Notes under the pieces: model-generated
Told to the model about the DNA's origin: nothing
What the model saw: only the letters and a program-made list of their open reading frames with translations
Database searches by the model: none
Made by a program: the position numbers and the translations under genes
DNA from: Mycobacterium sp. SMC-4
Lineage (GTDB): Bacteria; Actinomycetota; Actinomycetes; Mycobacteriales; Mycobacteriaceae
Assembly (NCBI RefSeq): GCF_025263265.1
Contig: NZ_CP079869.1
Location: forward strand, 1,798,001 to 1,862,000
DNA length: 64,000 nt
Reading direction: 5' to 3'
Part shown: in pieces, positions 46,629-55,399 of the stretch
Layout: the number at the start of each line of letters is the position of its first letter
Position numbering within the stretch: position 1 is the stretch's first letter

Positions 46629-47585
46629 ATGGCTGAAGTACTCGTGCTCGTCGAGCACGCTGATGGTGCGCTGAAGAAGGTCACCAACGAACTGATCACC
46701 GCCGCGCGTGTGTTGGGCGAGCCTGCCGCTGTCGTGGTGGCCAAGCCCGGCACCGCCGAGGGGCTGACCGACGGGCTGAAGTCTGCCGGCGCGGCCAAGA
46801 TCTACGTCGCCGAATCCGACGACGTCGAGAACTACCTCATCACTCCCTACGTCGACGTACTGGCCTCGCTGGCTGAGTCGGCTTCCCCGGCCGCGGTGCT
46901 GCTGGCTGCCAACGCCGACGGCAAGGAGATCGCGGGCCGGTTGGCCGCCCGGATCGGTTCCGGTCTGCTCTCCGACGTCGTCGAGGTCAAAGAGGGCGGC
47001 AAGGGCATTCACTCGATTTTCGGTGGTGCCTTCACCGTCGAGGCCGAGGCGGTCGGTGACAGCCCGATCATCACGGTGCGCGCCGGCGCGATCGACGCCG
47101 AGCCCGCCGACGGAGCCGGCGAGGTCGTGTCGGTCGAGGTGCCGGCCCAGGCCGAGAACGCCACCAAGATCACCGCGCGCGAGCCTGCCGTCGCCGGTGA
47201 TCGGCCCGAGCTGACCGAAGCCACCGTCGTCGTGGCCGGTGGCCGTGGCGTCGGCAGCGCCGAGAACTTCAACGTGGTCGAGGAACTCGCCGACTCGCTC
47301 GGTGGTGCCGTCGGGGCCTCGCGCGCCGCCGTCGACTCGGGTTACTACCCGGGCCAGTTCCAGGTCGGTCAGACCGGAAAGACAGTGTCGCCGCAGCTCT
47401 ACATCGCGCTGGGCATCTCCGGGGCCATCCAGCACCGCGCCGGCATGCAGACTTCGAAGACGATCATCGCGGTCAACAAGGACGAAGAGGCGCCGATCTT
47501 CGAGATCGCCGACCTCGGGATCGTGGGCGACCTGTTCAAGGTCACTCCGCAGCTCACCGAGAAGGTCAAGGCCCGCAAAGGCTGA
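46629..47585 (+). CDS. etfA: Electron transfer flavoprotein alpha subunit
   Basis: A 318-aa ETF large subunit. It starts [19 protein letters not shown]. The FAD-binding C-terminal domain holds [39 protein letters not shown] and the hallmark [27 protein letters not shown], followed by [24 protein letters not shown]. It works with EtfB to pass electrons from fatty-acid beta-oxidation to the quinone pool through an ETF oxidoreductase encoded elsewhere. An intrinsic terminator stands 22 bp after its stop codon. It corresponds to fixB (Rv3028c). Confidence 0.96.
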   Translation: MAEVLVLVEHADGALKKVTNELITAARVLGEPAAVVVAKPGTAEGLTDGLKSAGAAKIYVAESDDVENYLITPYVDVLASLAESASPAAVLLAANADGKEIAGRLAARIGSGLLSDVVEVKEGGKGIHSIFGGAFTVEAEAVGDSPIITVRAGAIDAEPADGAGEVVSVEVPAQAENATKITAREPAVAGDRPELTEATVVVAGGRGVGSAENFNVVEELADSLGGAVGASRAAVDSGYYPGQFQVGQTGKTVSPQLYIALGISGAIQHRAGMQTSKTIIAVNKDEEAPIFEIADLGIVGDLFKVTPQLTEKVKARKG

Positions 47586-47607
47586 TACTTCTCTCACGAC
47601 AAGCCGT

Positions 47608-47643
47608 AAAGTCGCCCTTTTCCTGCGGGAATCGGGCGATTTT
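47608..47643 (+). terminator. Intrinsic terminator of etfBA
   Basis: AAAGTCGCCC (47608-47617) pairs with GGGCGATTTT (47634-47643), ten pairs including one G-U, around a 16-nt loop, and the stem runs into a T-run. It is the clearest U-tract terminator in the window. Confidence 0.8.
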
Positions 47644-47737
47644 GCGTCTGCCGGCGTCAACGTGCGCACAGCTCGTCATCTGACGCTCACGGACACGTCA
47701 CTCTGGCGATGCCGTCCGGAGACCCCGCTGCGCGACC

Positions 47738-48583
47738 GTGCAGATCGTGAGCACCGCTTCTGTCCTCATCCGATCCGACGACAGCGCTGCGCCGCAGCCC
47801 GCAGTTCCGCGCTACTCGCTGCTGCTGAGCACTGACGCCGAGGCGATCGACGCCGCGCAACGGCTGCGCCACGACGTCTTCTCCACCGAACCCGGATACA
47901 CCCTGCCCACCGCCGGGGACGGCCGCGACGCAGACCGTTTCGACGAGTTCTGCGATCACCTGCTGGTCCGTGACGACGCCACCGGGGAGCTGGTGGGCTG
48001 TTACCGCATGCTGCCGCCCCCAGGTGCGATCGCCGCCGGCGGTCTCTACACCGCCACCGAGTTCGACGTCTCCGGTCTGGACCCGCTGCGCCCCGCGTTG
48101 GTGGAGATGGGGCGGGCCGTGGTGCGCGACGGCCATCGCAGCGGTGTGGTGGTGCTGCTGATGTGGACCGGGATCTTGGCCTACCTGGACCGCAGCGGCT
48201 ACGACTATGTCGCCGGATGCGTATCGGTGCCGGTGGCCGACCCGGCCGGCGAATCAGCTCCCGGCAGCCACCTGCGGGGCGTTCGCGATTTTGTGCGCGC
48301 CCGCCATGCCGCACCGGCGTCCCGCACCGTCTACCCGTACCGGCCCGTCGTCGTCGACGGACGCACGCTCGACGACATCACCCCGCCGAGGCGCGTCAAT
48401 GTGCCGCCGCTGCTGCGAGGTTATCTGAGGCTGGGAGCACAGGTGTGCGGTGAACCGGCCCACGACCCGGTGTTCGGCGTAGGCGACTTCCCCGCCCTGC
48501 TCGACAAGCGCCGCGCCGACGTTCGCTATCTGCGCAGGCTGCGCTCGGCGGGCGCGGCCACAGCCGCCGGGACCGCCCGATGA
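47738..48583 (+). CDS. GNAT-fold N-acyltransferase, OlsB-like (Rv3027c)
   Basis: A 281-aa protein of the ornithine-acyl-ACP N-acyltransferase/hemolysin-like GNAT group. The conserved sections are AAQRLRHDVFSTEPGY, the acidic DRFDEFCDHLLVRD, GELVGCYRMLPP and LVEMGRAVVRDGHRSGVVVLLMWTGILAYL. It overlaps by 4 bp (ATGA) with a PlsC-family gene; an OlsB plus OlsA pair of this type makes ornithine lipids in other bacteria. Whether mycobacteria use it so is unknown. GTG starts at 47738 and 47747 are both possible. Confidence 0.85.
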   Translation: MQIVSTASVLIRSDDSAAPQPAVPRYSLLLSTDAEAIDAAQRLRHDVFSTEPGYTLPTAGDGRDADRFDEFCDHLLVRDDATGELVGCYRMLPPPGAIAAGGLYTATEFDVSGLDPLRPALVEMGRAVVRDGHRSGVVVLLMWTGILAYLDRSGYDYVAGCVSVPVADPAGESAPGSHLRGVRDFVRARHAAPASRTVYPYRPVVVDGRTLDDITPPRRVNVPPLLRGYLRLGAQVCGEPAHDPVFGVGDFPALLDKRRADVRYLRRLRSAGAATAAGTAR

Positions 48584-49428
48584 GCGCCCCGCACGCCTGG
48601 CTTCCCCGGGCCACCTGCGTCCGGGACTGCCTGAACGGTCCGCCTGCCGATCGCGGTGTGCGCGTTATCACCCGGACGACATTGCGAAGCCTCATGGTGC
48701 TGCTTCTGCTGCCGTGCATGCCGCTGTTGGCGGTGCCGGTCCCTGGCCGACGGCGCTGGCAGCGGGGGTACTGCCGCGCGGTGCTGCGCTGCCTGGGCAT
48801 CCGGATCAGCGTGTCCGGCGGGCCGATCCGCAATGTGTCGGGTGTCCTGGTGGTGGCCCGGCACGTGTCATGGGTGGACGTGTTCGTCGTCGGTGCAGTG
48901 CTGCCGGGCTCGTTCGTCGCCAAAGCCGAGATGCTGCAGTGGCCGGCGCTGGGCGCGGTGGCCCGGATGGTCAAGGTGATCCCGATCGATCGCACCAGCC
49001 TGCGCCGACTTCCCGAGGTGGTGCGCACCATCGCCGACCGGCTGCGCAGCGGGCACACCGTGGTGGCGTTTCCCGAAGGCACCACCTGGTGCGGACGTGC
49101 GCACGGACACTTCCGGCCGGCGATGTTCCAGGCCGCGATCGACGCGCAACGGGCGGTACAACCTCTGCGGTTGAGCTATCACCACCGCGACGGTGAACTG
49201 TCCACGGTGTGCGCCTACATCGGCGAGGACACGCTGTTGGCATCGCTGCGCCGGGTGATCTCAGTCCGACGGACCCTCGTGCGAGTCGGGGTGGAGTCGC
49301 TGCAGCTTCCCGGCGACGATCGCCGCGAGTTGGCCGCGCGCTGTCAACGGGCGGTCGGCGAACTCGGCGCCGCGGCTACGCCGCTGCGGCCGGCCGAACA
49401 CCGCAGCTGTCACACCCTGGTGGCCTGA
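48580..49428 (+). CDS. 1-acylglycerol-3-phosphate O-acyltransferase family (PlsC/OlsA-like), Rv3026c
   Basis: A 282-aa membrane-associated acyltransferase. An N-terminal hydrophobic segment (LRSLMVLLLLPCMPLLAVPV, about residues 32-51) leads to the catalytic H-x4-D motif in VVARHVSWVDVFVVG. The substrate motif FPEGTTWCGRAHGHFRPAMFQAAI and the helper motif KVIPIDR are also present. It should acylate a lyso-lipid hydroxyl group. Overlap with the upstream GNAT gene suggests a two-step N-acyl then O-acyl pathway. The acceptor is not determined. Confidence 0.88.
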   Translation: MSAPHAWLPRATCVRDCLNGPPADRGVRVITRTTLRSLMVLLLLPCMPLLAVPVPGRRRWQRGYCRAVLRCLGIRISVSGGPIRNVSGVLVVARHVSWVDVFVVGAVLPGSFVAKAEMLQWPALGAVARMVKVIPIDRTSLRRLPEVVRTIADRLRSGHTVVAFPEGTTWCGRAHGHFRPAMFQAAIDAQRAVQPLRLSYHHRDGELSTVCAYIGEDTLLASLRRVISVRRTLVRVGVESLQLPGDDRRELAARCQRAVGELGAAATPLRPAEHRSCHTLVA

Positions 49429-49488
49429 CCGGCGCCGAGCTGCGGCGACTGAGGCCGGCCGCGACCAGACGGCTATTGTGGAACGGTT

Positions 49489-50745
49489 ATGTCTTCGCCG
49501 GTGCCTCCCGCCAAGTCGGTGTACTTGGACCACGCCGCCACCACCCCGATGCGCCCCGCGGCCATCGAGGCGATGGCTGCGGTGCTGGGGACAGTCGGCA
49601 ACGCGTCGTCGCTGCACGGATCCGGCCGATCGGCGCGCCGTCGCCTCGAGGAGTCCCGCGAAGCGCTGGCGCTGCTGCTGGGAGCGCGTCCCTCTGAGGT
49701 GATCTTCACCGCCGGTGGGACCGAGAGCGACAACCTGGCGATCAAAGGCATCTATTGGGCGCGTCGTGACGCCGATCCGCGACGACGGCGGATCATCACC
49801 ACCCCGGTGGAACACCACGCAGTGCTCGATGCGGTGCAGTGGCTGGTCGAACACGAGGGCGCCGAGGTCACCTGGCTGCCGGTCGACGACGTCGGCGTGG
49901 TGAGTGCGGCATCGCTGCGTGCCGCCCTCGACAATCCCCTCGACGTGGCGCTGATCTCGGTGATGTGGGCCAACAACGAAGTCGGAACTGTGATGCCGAT
50001 CGATGAATTGGCGGCTGTTGCGTTGGAATTCGACATCCCGATGCACAGCGACGCGGTCCAGGCCGTCGGTCAGCTCCCGGTGGACTTCGGCCTGAGCAAG
50101 CTGTCGGCGATGAGTGTGACCGCGCACAAATTCGGCGGCCCGACAGGTGCGGGTGCATTGCTGTTGCGCCGCGACGTCGGCTGCGTGCCACAGCTGCACG
50201 GTGGAGGCCAGGAGCGCGACGTGCGCTCCGGGACCCAGGACGTCGCCGGCGCGGTGGCAATGGCCGCAGCTGCCCACGACGCGGTGGAGACGATGGAGTC
50301 CACCACGCTGCGGATGCGGGAACTGCGCGACCGTCTGATCACCGGTGTCCTCGCAACGATCGACGACGTACATCTCAACGGAGCTCGAGGTCAGGGCCGG
50401 CTTCCGGGTAACGCCCACTTCACCTTCCGCGGTTGCGAGGGCGACTCGCTGCTGATGTTGCTCGACGCCAAGGGAATTGAATGCTCGACCGGGTCAGCCT
50501 GCACTGCCGGGGTGGCGCAGCCGTCGCACGTACTGACCGCGATGGGTGCGGAGTCGGCCAGTGCCCGGGGCTCGTTGCGGCTGTCGTTGGGCCACACCAG
50601 CACCGACGGTGATGTCGACGCGGTGCTGGCAGTGCTGCCGGCTGCTGTCGAGCGCGCCCGCCAGGCCGCACTCGCCAGTGCAGGTTCGTATTCCTCGCGC
50701 GAGCGCTCGTCTTCTGTTGTCGACTCGTCGGCTGCCGGGCGGTGA
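49489..50745 (+). CDS. iscS: Cysteine desulfurase IscS
   Basis: A 418-aa PLP enzyme that draws sulfur from cysteine for iron-sulfur clusters and tRNA thiolation. It starts [19 protein letters not shown]. The PLP lysine lies in [14 protein letters not shown] (about K214), and the persulfide cysteine in [10 protein letters not shown]. It is longer than the family norm of about 390-400 because of a serine-rich tail, [19 protein letters not shown], encoded by DNA resembling the 32-bp repeat. It overlaps or abuts mnmA, which receives its sulfur. A TATTGT box lies 9 nt before the ATG. Confidence 0.95.
   Translation: MSSPVPPAKSVYLDHAATTPMRPAAIEAMAAVLGTVGNASSLHGSGRSARRRLEESREALALLLGARPSEVIFTAGGTESDNLAIKGIYWARRDADPRRRRIITTPVEHHAVLDAVQWLVEHEGAEVTWLPVDDVGVVSAASLRAALDNPLDVALISVMWANNEVGTVMPIDELAAVALEFDIPMHSDAVQAVGQLPVDFGLSKLSAMSVTAHKFGGPTGAGALLLRRDVGCVPQLHGGGQERDVRSGTQDVAGAVAMAAAAHDAVETMESTTLRMRELRDRLITGVLATIDDVHLNGARGQGRLPGNAHFTFRGCEGDSLLMLLDAKGIECSTGSACTAGVAQPSHVLTAMGAESASARGSLRLSLGHTSTDGDVDAVLAVLPAAVERARQAALASAGSYSSRERSSSVVDSSAAGR
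50692..50726. repeat. Diverged copy of the 32-bp repeat motif inside the iscS tail
   Basis: The stretch 50692-50726 aligns with the tandem repeat at 41869-42005 over about 34 bases with one gap. It shares TCGCGC-AGCGCTC-TC and TGTTGTC blocks in the same order. It encodes the [12 protein letters not shown] tail of IscS. The match is by eye and partly driven by GC-rich composition. Confidence 0.4.
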
Positions 50746-50747
50746 GT

Positions 50748-51821
50748 ATGCGGGTACTGGTCGCAATGAGTGGCGGGGTTGATTCCTCGGTGGCCGCAGC
50801 GCGGATGGTCGAGGCCGGCCACGATGTCACAGGCGTGCACCTGGCGTTGTCGTCGGCTCCTGGAACGTTGCGCACCGGGTCACGCGGGTGCTGCTCGAAA
50901 GAAGACGCCGCAGATGCCCGCCGAGTCGCCGATGTGCTGGGAATACCTTTCTACGTATGGGATTTCGCCGATCGCTTCAAAGAGGACGTGATCGACGACT
51001 TCGTGGCGTCCTACGCCCGTGGCGAGACCCCGAATCCCTGCGTGCGCTGCAACGAGCGGATCAAGTTCTCCGCCTTGGCGGCCCGAGCGCTGGCGCTGGG
51101 CTTCGACGCATTGGCCACCGGCCACTATGCGCGGTTGTCCGACGGCAGGCTGCGCCGAGCAGTCGACCATGACAAGGACCAGTCCTATGTGTTGGCGGTG
51201 CTGACGGCCGAGCAGTTGCGACACGCCATCTTCCCGATCGGCGACACCCCGAAATCCCAGATACGCCAGGAGGCGTCGCGGCGCGGTCTGGCGGTGGCCG
51301 AGAAGGCCGACAGCCACGACATCTGCTTCATACCCACCGGCGACACCCAGGCCTTCCTCGGCGCCCGCATCGGCGTCCGGCGCGGCCCGGTGGTTGACAC
51401 TTCGGGTGCTGTGCTCGCTGAACACGACGGCGTGCATCACTTCACCGTCGGGCAGCGCAAGGGGCTCGGCATCGCCGGTCCCGGGCCGGACGGCCGCCCA
51501 CGTTACGTGACTGGAATCGACGCCGACACCGGCACCGTGCACGTCGGTGACCTCACCGATCTCGAAGTCACGACCCTGCTGGGCGACGTGCCTGTGATCA
51601 CTTCGGGCGTCATGCCCACCGCGCCGGTGGAATGCCAGGTTCAAGTACGCGCCCATGGCGGTGTCGTCGACGCGGTCGCCCGCGTCGACGACGACCGTGT
51701 CGTCGTGGACCTGCGCACCGCACTGCGCGGGGTGGCTCCCGGTCAGACATTGGTGCTCTACCGGCCCGACCCCGGCGGTGACGAGGTGCTGGGTTCGGCA
51801 ACGATCCGTTCGGCGCACTAA
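50748..51821 (+). CDS. mnmA: tRNA-specific 2-thiouridylase MnmA
   Basis: A 357-aa enzyme that puts sulfur on wobble U34 of Glu, Gln and Lys tRNAs. The PP-loop is [23 protein letters not shown] (residues 3-25). The two catalytic cysteines are in [12 protein letters not shown] and DSHDICFIP. The C-terminal OB-like domain follows [14 protein letters not shown]. The ATG at 50748 matches the family start; a GTG at 50742 would share GTGA with the iscS stop. In either case it is coupled to IscS, its sulfur donor. It corresponds to trmU (Rv3024c). Confidence 0.95.
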   Translation: MRVLVAMSGGVDSSVAAARMVEAGHDVTGVHLALSSAPGTLRTGSRGCCSKEDAADARRVADVLGIPFYVWDFADRFKEDVIDDFVASYARGETPNPCVRCNERIKFSALAARALALGFDALATGHYARLSDGRLRRAVDHDKDQSYVLAVLTAEQLRHAIFPIGDTPKSQIRQEASRRGLAVAEKADSHDICFIPTGDTQAFLGARIGVRRGPVVDTSGAVLAEHDGVHHFTVGQRKGLGIAGPGPDGRPRYVTGIDADTGTVHVGDLTDLEVTTLLGDVPVITSGVMPTAPVECQVQVRAHGGVVDAVARVDDDRVVVDLRTALRGVAPGQTLVLYRPDPGGDEVLGSATIRSAH

Positions 51822-52483
51822 CCCGGCACGTTGGCGATGATGTTCGACATCACGATGTCGGGTACCGACTCGGGAAATGCGCAGAACGTCACCTCGACCA
51901 GGACTGCCGACTTCACCCGGTAATCGCGGCCGCAGCCGCCTGCGCGGGTCCCCACCGAGTCCTCGGTGGTCGACACCGCACCGACGATCGTCGGGCCCTG
52001 GTTGCTCGACGCGCACTGGCGGATCGACTCCGCGAGCGCCCCGAACGCACGTCGGGCGGTGCCGGTGTCGCGATATCCGGCGGCGGCCTGCGAGATGACA
52101 CCGCGGTCGGGCGGGTTCTGGTAGGTCGTCTTCTGGAATTCCTCCACCTCGACGCCGAATACCTGAGTTTCAGCGAATACCCAACGGCATTGGGCCGCAA
52201 CGGTGTCCATCAGATACTCGATGTCTACCGGAACCTTGCTCTGCATCCCGGGGATCGGCGTCAGGTCCTGGCCCGCACCGGTGATGGCCTGCATCTGTGC
52301 CCGGTCGAGGAGCACGGTGTCGACGTTGACCGGCGAGCGTGAGTTCTCGCCGGGAACGGGCGCGGAACGCACGGCCGTGCCGTCGACGGTCTGTGCGCAG
52401 CCCACCAGCAGGGCCGCGAGGCCTCCCAGCAGGCACCCGCGCCGCCACGCGTGGCGAGCCGACGCGCGTCTGCGGGCCGTCAT
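51818..52483 (-). CDS. Sensor-domain (PknH_C/DUF3558-like) lipoprotein, LpqA position
   Basis: A 221-aa exported lipoprotein. The signal [13 protein letters not shown] puts the lipid cysteine at about residue 29. The mature protein, with four cysteines, shows the extracellular sensor fold also seen at the end of Pkn[48 protein letters not shown] and [20 protein letters not shown]. The ligand is unknown. It lies at the place of lpqA (Rv3016). The ATG at 52483 is chosen because the signal peptide begins there; the frame is open to 52678. It is divergent from the MetE-like gene. Confidence 0.8.
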   Translation of the reverse strand: MTARRRASARHAWRRGCLLGGLAALLVGCAQTVDGTAVRSAPVPGENSRSPVNVDTVLLDRAQMQAITGAGQDLTPIPGMQSKVPVDIEYLMDTVAAQCRWVFAETQVFGVEVEEFQKTTYQNPPDRGVISQAAAGYRDTGTARRAFGALAESIRQCASSNQGPTIVGAVSTTEDSVGTRAGGCGRDYRVKSAVLVEVTFCAFPESVPDIVMSNIIANVPG

Positions 52484-52505
52484 GGCTCGACTGTAGTGCG
52501 TGCAA

Positions 52506-52511
52506 TATCGT
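52506..52511 (+). promoter_or_regulatory. -10 hexamer of the leaderless MetE-like gene
   Basis: TATCGT, 7 nt before the GTG at 52519. It supports this start codon and a leaderless transcript. Confidence 0.5.
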
Positions 52512-52518
52512 CGGGCGA

Positions 52519-53529
52519 GTGAGTGTCTTCGCGACAGCAACCGGCATCGGATCGTGGCCGGGAACGTCTCCCCGGGTGGCCGCCGAGGTGGTCGTCGGCG
52601 AGTTGCACCGGCTACCGCATCTCGTCGAACTGCCGGCCCGCGGTGTCGGCGCGGACATGATCGGTCGCGCCGGTGCATTGCTCGTCGACATCGGGATCGA
52701 CGTGGTACCGCGTGGCTACCGAATCGCTGCCCGACGGAGCTCGGCTGTCCGGCGCGCGGTCAGCCTGCTCGACGAAGACCTCGACGCGTTGGAGGAGGCA
52801 TGGGAGATAGCCGGTCTGCGCGGAGGGGGCCGCGTTGTCAAGGTGCAGGCGCCAGGTCCGGTGTCGTTGGCCGCCCAGCTCGAACTGGCCAACGGCCACC
52901 GCGTGATCACTGACGCCGGAGCATTCCGCGACGTGGCCACGTCACTGGCCGAAGGGGTGGCCCAGCACCGTGCCACGGTCGCGCACCGCCTGCAGACCAC
53001 CGTCGCTGTGCAATTCGACGAACCGTCGCTGCCGGCCGCGGTCGCCGGCGCGCTGTCTGGTGTGACCAGTCTGAGTCCGGTCGCGGCGCTGGAAGAGTCG
53101 ACGGTGACGGCGATGCTGGACACCTGTGTGGCCGCTGCCGGGCCCGACGTCGTGGTCCATTCGTGTGCTGCCGGTATGCCTTGGAAAGCATTGCACGACA
53201 GTGGGATAGACGCAGTGTCGGTGGATATGGCGACATTGGCGGCCGATGACCTCGACGGTATCGGGGCATTCGTGGATTCGGGTCGCACGGTCCTGCTGGG
53301 TGTGGTTACCTCCACCGAGGTCACGCCGAAGCCATCGGTGGAACTGATCGCGAAGTCGGTGGCTTCGTTCACCGACCGGCTGGGGTTCCCTCGCACCGTG
53401 CTGCACACCGGCATCGGCGTCACGCCGGCGTGTGGCCTGGCCGGCGCCACGGCGCAGTGGGCTCGCACCGCGGTCGAGCTGGCGCAGCGGACCTCCGATG
53501 CGTTGCGCGCCGATCCCGGCGGGATATAG
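52519..53529 (+). CDS. Methionine synthase, vitamin-B12-independent C-terminal-domain-like protein, Rv3015c
   Basis: A 336-aa TIM-barrel protein resembling the catalytic half of MetE but without its N-terminal half. Opening ATATGIGSWPG is followed by VKVQAPGPVSLAAQLELANG and VAVQFDEPSLPAAVAG. The zinc-ligand region VHSCAAGMPWKALHDSGIDAVSVDM contains His-x-Cys, and HTGIGVTPACGLAG supplies the last cysteine. Such short proteins (MetE-core-like) may use methyl donors other than folate; the acceptor here is unknown. The start GTG has a leaderless-type box 7 nt upstream. Confidence 0.83.
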   Translation: MSVFATATGIGSWPGTSPRVAAEVVVGELHRLPHLVELPARGVGADMIGRAGALLVDIGIDVVPRGYRIAARRSSAVRRAVSLLDEDLDALEEAWEIAGLRGGGRVVKVQAPGPVSLAAQLELANGHRVITDAGAFRDVATSLAEGVAQHRATVAHRLQTTVAVQFDEPSLPAAVAGALSGVTSLSPVAALEESTVTAMLDTCVAAAGPDVVVHSCAAGMPWKALHDSGIDAVSVDMATLAADDLDGIGAFVDSGRTVLLGVVTSTEVTPKPSVELIAKSVASFTDRLGFPRTVLHTGIGVTPACGLAGATAQWARTAVELAQRTSDALRADPGGI

Positions 53530-53630
53530 ACGACAACGCCGGCCCGGACAGCGGCGAGCCGCCGGATCGCCGTCACGGGCACCGTTACTGCTCTATCCTC
53601 GAATTCGATCCGGGTCCAGGAAGGCAGTCG

Positions 53631-55391
53631 ATGATCTCGAGCGTTGGTCGGGTGACTCACCCCGGCGCCGAGAATGACCGCCTGCAGGCGTTGCGGTCCT
53701 ATGACGTCCTCGATCGCGCCCCCGACGGCGCCTTCGACGATCTGACCGCGCTGGCCGCCGACATCTGCGATGCACCGATGGCGCTGCTGAGTTTCGTCGA
53801 CGCCGACCGTCAGCTGATCACATCAGGCCGCGGCATCGCGGTCACAGAAATCCCGCGAGACCTCTCGCTGTGTGCTCACGTCGTCGACATTGCCGCCCCC
53901 CTGGAGGTGCCCGACACCCGCAAGGACCGGCGTTTCGCGGCGCATTCCCTGGTGGCGGGCCACCCGTATGCCCGGTTCTACGCCGGCGTGCCGATCATCA
54001 CGCCCGACGGACATGCGCTGGGCGCGCTCAGCGTCCTCGATGTCGAGCCCCGGCAATTGTCCGGCCCGGCCGGCCGGCACCTGCAGACGCTGGCCGACCA
54101 GGTTCTCACTTCCATGGAGCTGCGCCGCCGGGCCCGCCGGACAGCCGCCGACGGCAGATCGCGGCGGGTGGCGAGCGCGGCACTGCGCGAACAGTTGCGG
54201 GTGCTCGACGGTGTACTCAAGCACTCCGATGTGCTGATCTTCGCCAAGGACGTCCACGGTCGTTTCCTGATGGCCAACCCTGCGCTCGAACACCTGACCC
54301 GCAGCAGCGGCGGGCTGATCGGCCGCACCGACTACGACCTGTTCGACCAGACCGACGCCGATCGATTCCGCGAGAACGACAACCACATCCTGGCAACGAA
54401 GCAATGGCAGGTCTTCACCGAGGACATGGTCCATCCGGACGGGTCCGCCCACACCTACCGATCGACGAAGTTCCCGCTGATCGGCGACAACGGTGAGGTG
54501 ATCGGGGTTGGTGGGGTCTCCACCGACGTCACCGAACTCGCCGCCGCCCGGGCCGCCCACGCGCAAGCCGAACAGCGCTGGCGGGCGTTGATCGAGCAGT
54601 CCCCGGCCGCAGTGGTCGTGGTGGACGAGGGCGGTACGGTGCTCTACGCCAACCCGGCAGCTGACAGGCTGTGCGGCGCGCCGATCACGGCCACCGCCGG
54701 TATGGACCTGGTCCACCCCCGGCTGCGAGCCGCCGCCAAGAAGATGCTGGGCGACATCCTGGCCGGCGCGACGGCGCCGCGCGGACAGCGGGGGAGCCTG
54801 CGTCGGTCCGACGGCACCGAGTTCACCGTCGAGTTCAACGCCACCGCGGTCAACCACGCCGGTGTTCGCGGTGTCCAGCTCGAGGTGCGTGACATCTCCG
54901 ATGTCGCTGCCGCACACGCCGCGCTCAAGCAGTCCGCATCCACCGACGCGCTGACCGGCCTGCTCAACCGCCAGGCCTGGGACGAGCAGGTGTCAGCGTT
55001 GCTGCAGCACAAGGTGTCCCGCGGGCTGCCCATGACTGTCGCGGTGATCGACCTCGACAATTTCAAGGATTACAACGACACTCGTGGCCATACCGCCGGT
55101 GACGCGTTGCTGCAACGTTTCTCTGAAGCCGCGGAAGCCACACTTCGTGAGGATGACGTGTTGGCCCGATGGGGCGGTGAGGAGTTCATCGTCGCGTTGC
55201 CCGCCACCACCCCAGATCAGGCCGAGACGGTCCTGCAGCGGATCAAGCGGTGCGTGCCGTTCGGCCAGACCTGCTCGATCGGCTACACCAGCCACGACCC
55301 CGGTGAAGCTCTGACCGACACGGTGATCCGGGCCGACGCGGCGCTGTACCGGGCCAAACGCCAGGGACGCAACCAACTGGCACGGTCGTAG
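53631..55391 (+). CDS. GAF-PAS-PAS-GGDEF diguanylate cyclase
   Basis: A 586-aa soluble signalling protein. A GAF domain covers about residues 15-165 (LTALAADICDAPMALLSFVDADRQLITSG). Two PAS domains follow (about 185-305, LKHSDVLIFAKDVHGRFLMANPALEHLT; about 310-425, LIEQSPAAVVVVDEGGTVLYANPAADRLCG). The cyclase domain spans 430-586 (DALTGLLNRQAWDEQ). The active site is intact as GGEEF at 515-519 and the inhibitory site RxxD (REDD) is five residues upstream at 506-509. It should make cyclic di-GMP from GTP with product feedback. No equivalent lies here in M. tuberculosis, between Rv3015c and ligA. Confidence 0.92.
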   Translation: MISSVGRVTHPGAENDRLQALRSYDVLDRAPDGAFDDLTALAADICDAPMALLSFVDADRQLITSGRGIAVTEIPRDLSLCAHVVDIAAPLEVPDTRKDRRFAAHSLVAGHPYARFYAGVPIITPDGHALGALSVLDVEPRQLSGPAGRHLQTLADQVLTSMELRRRARRTAADGRSRRVASAALREQLRVLDGVLKHSDVLIFAKDVHGRFLMANPALEHLTRSSGGLIGRTDYDLFDQTDADRFRENDNHILATKQWQVFTEDMVHPDGSAHTYRSTKFPLIGDNGEVIGVGGVSTDVTELAAARAAHAQAEQRWRALIEQSPAAVVVVDEGGTVLYANPAADRLCGAPITATAGMDLVHPRLRAAAKKMLGDILAGATAPRGQRGSLRRSDGTEFTVEFNATAVNHAGVRGVQLEVRDISDVAAAHAALKQSASTDALTGLLNRQAWDEQVSALLQHKVSRGLPMTVAVIDLDNFKDYNDTRGHTAGDALLQRFSEAAEATLREDDVLARWGGEEFIVALPATTPDQAETVLQRIKRCVPFGQTCSIGYTSHDPGEALTDTVIRADAALYRAKRQGRNQLARS

Positions 55392-55399
55392 CGGGGTTC

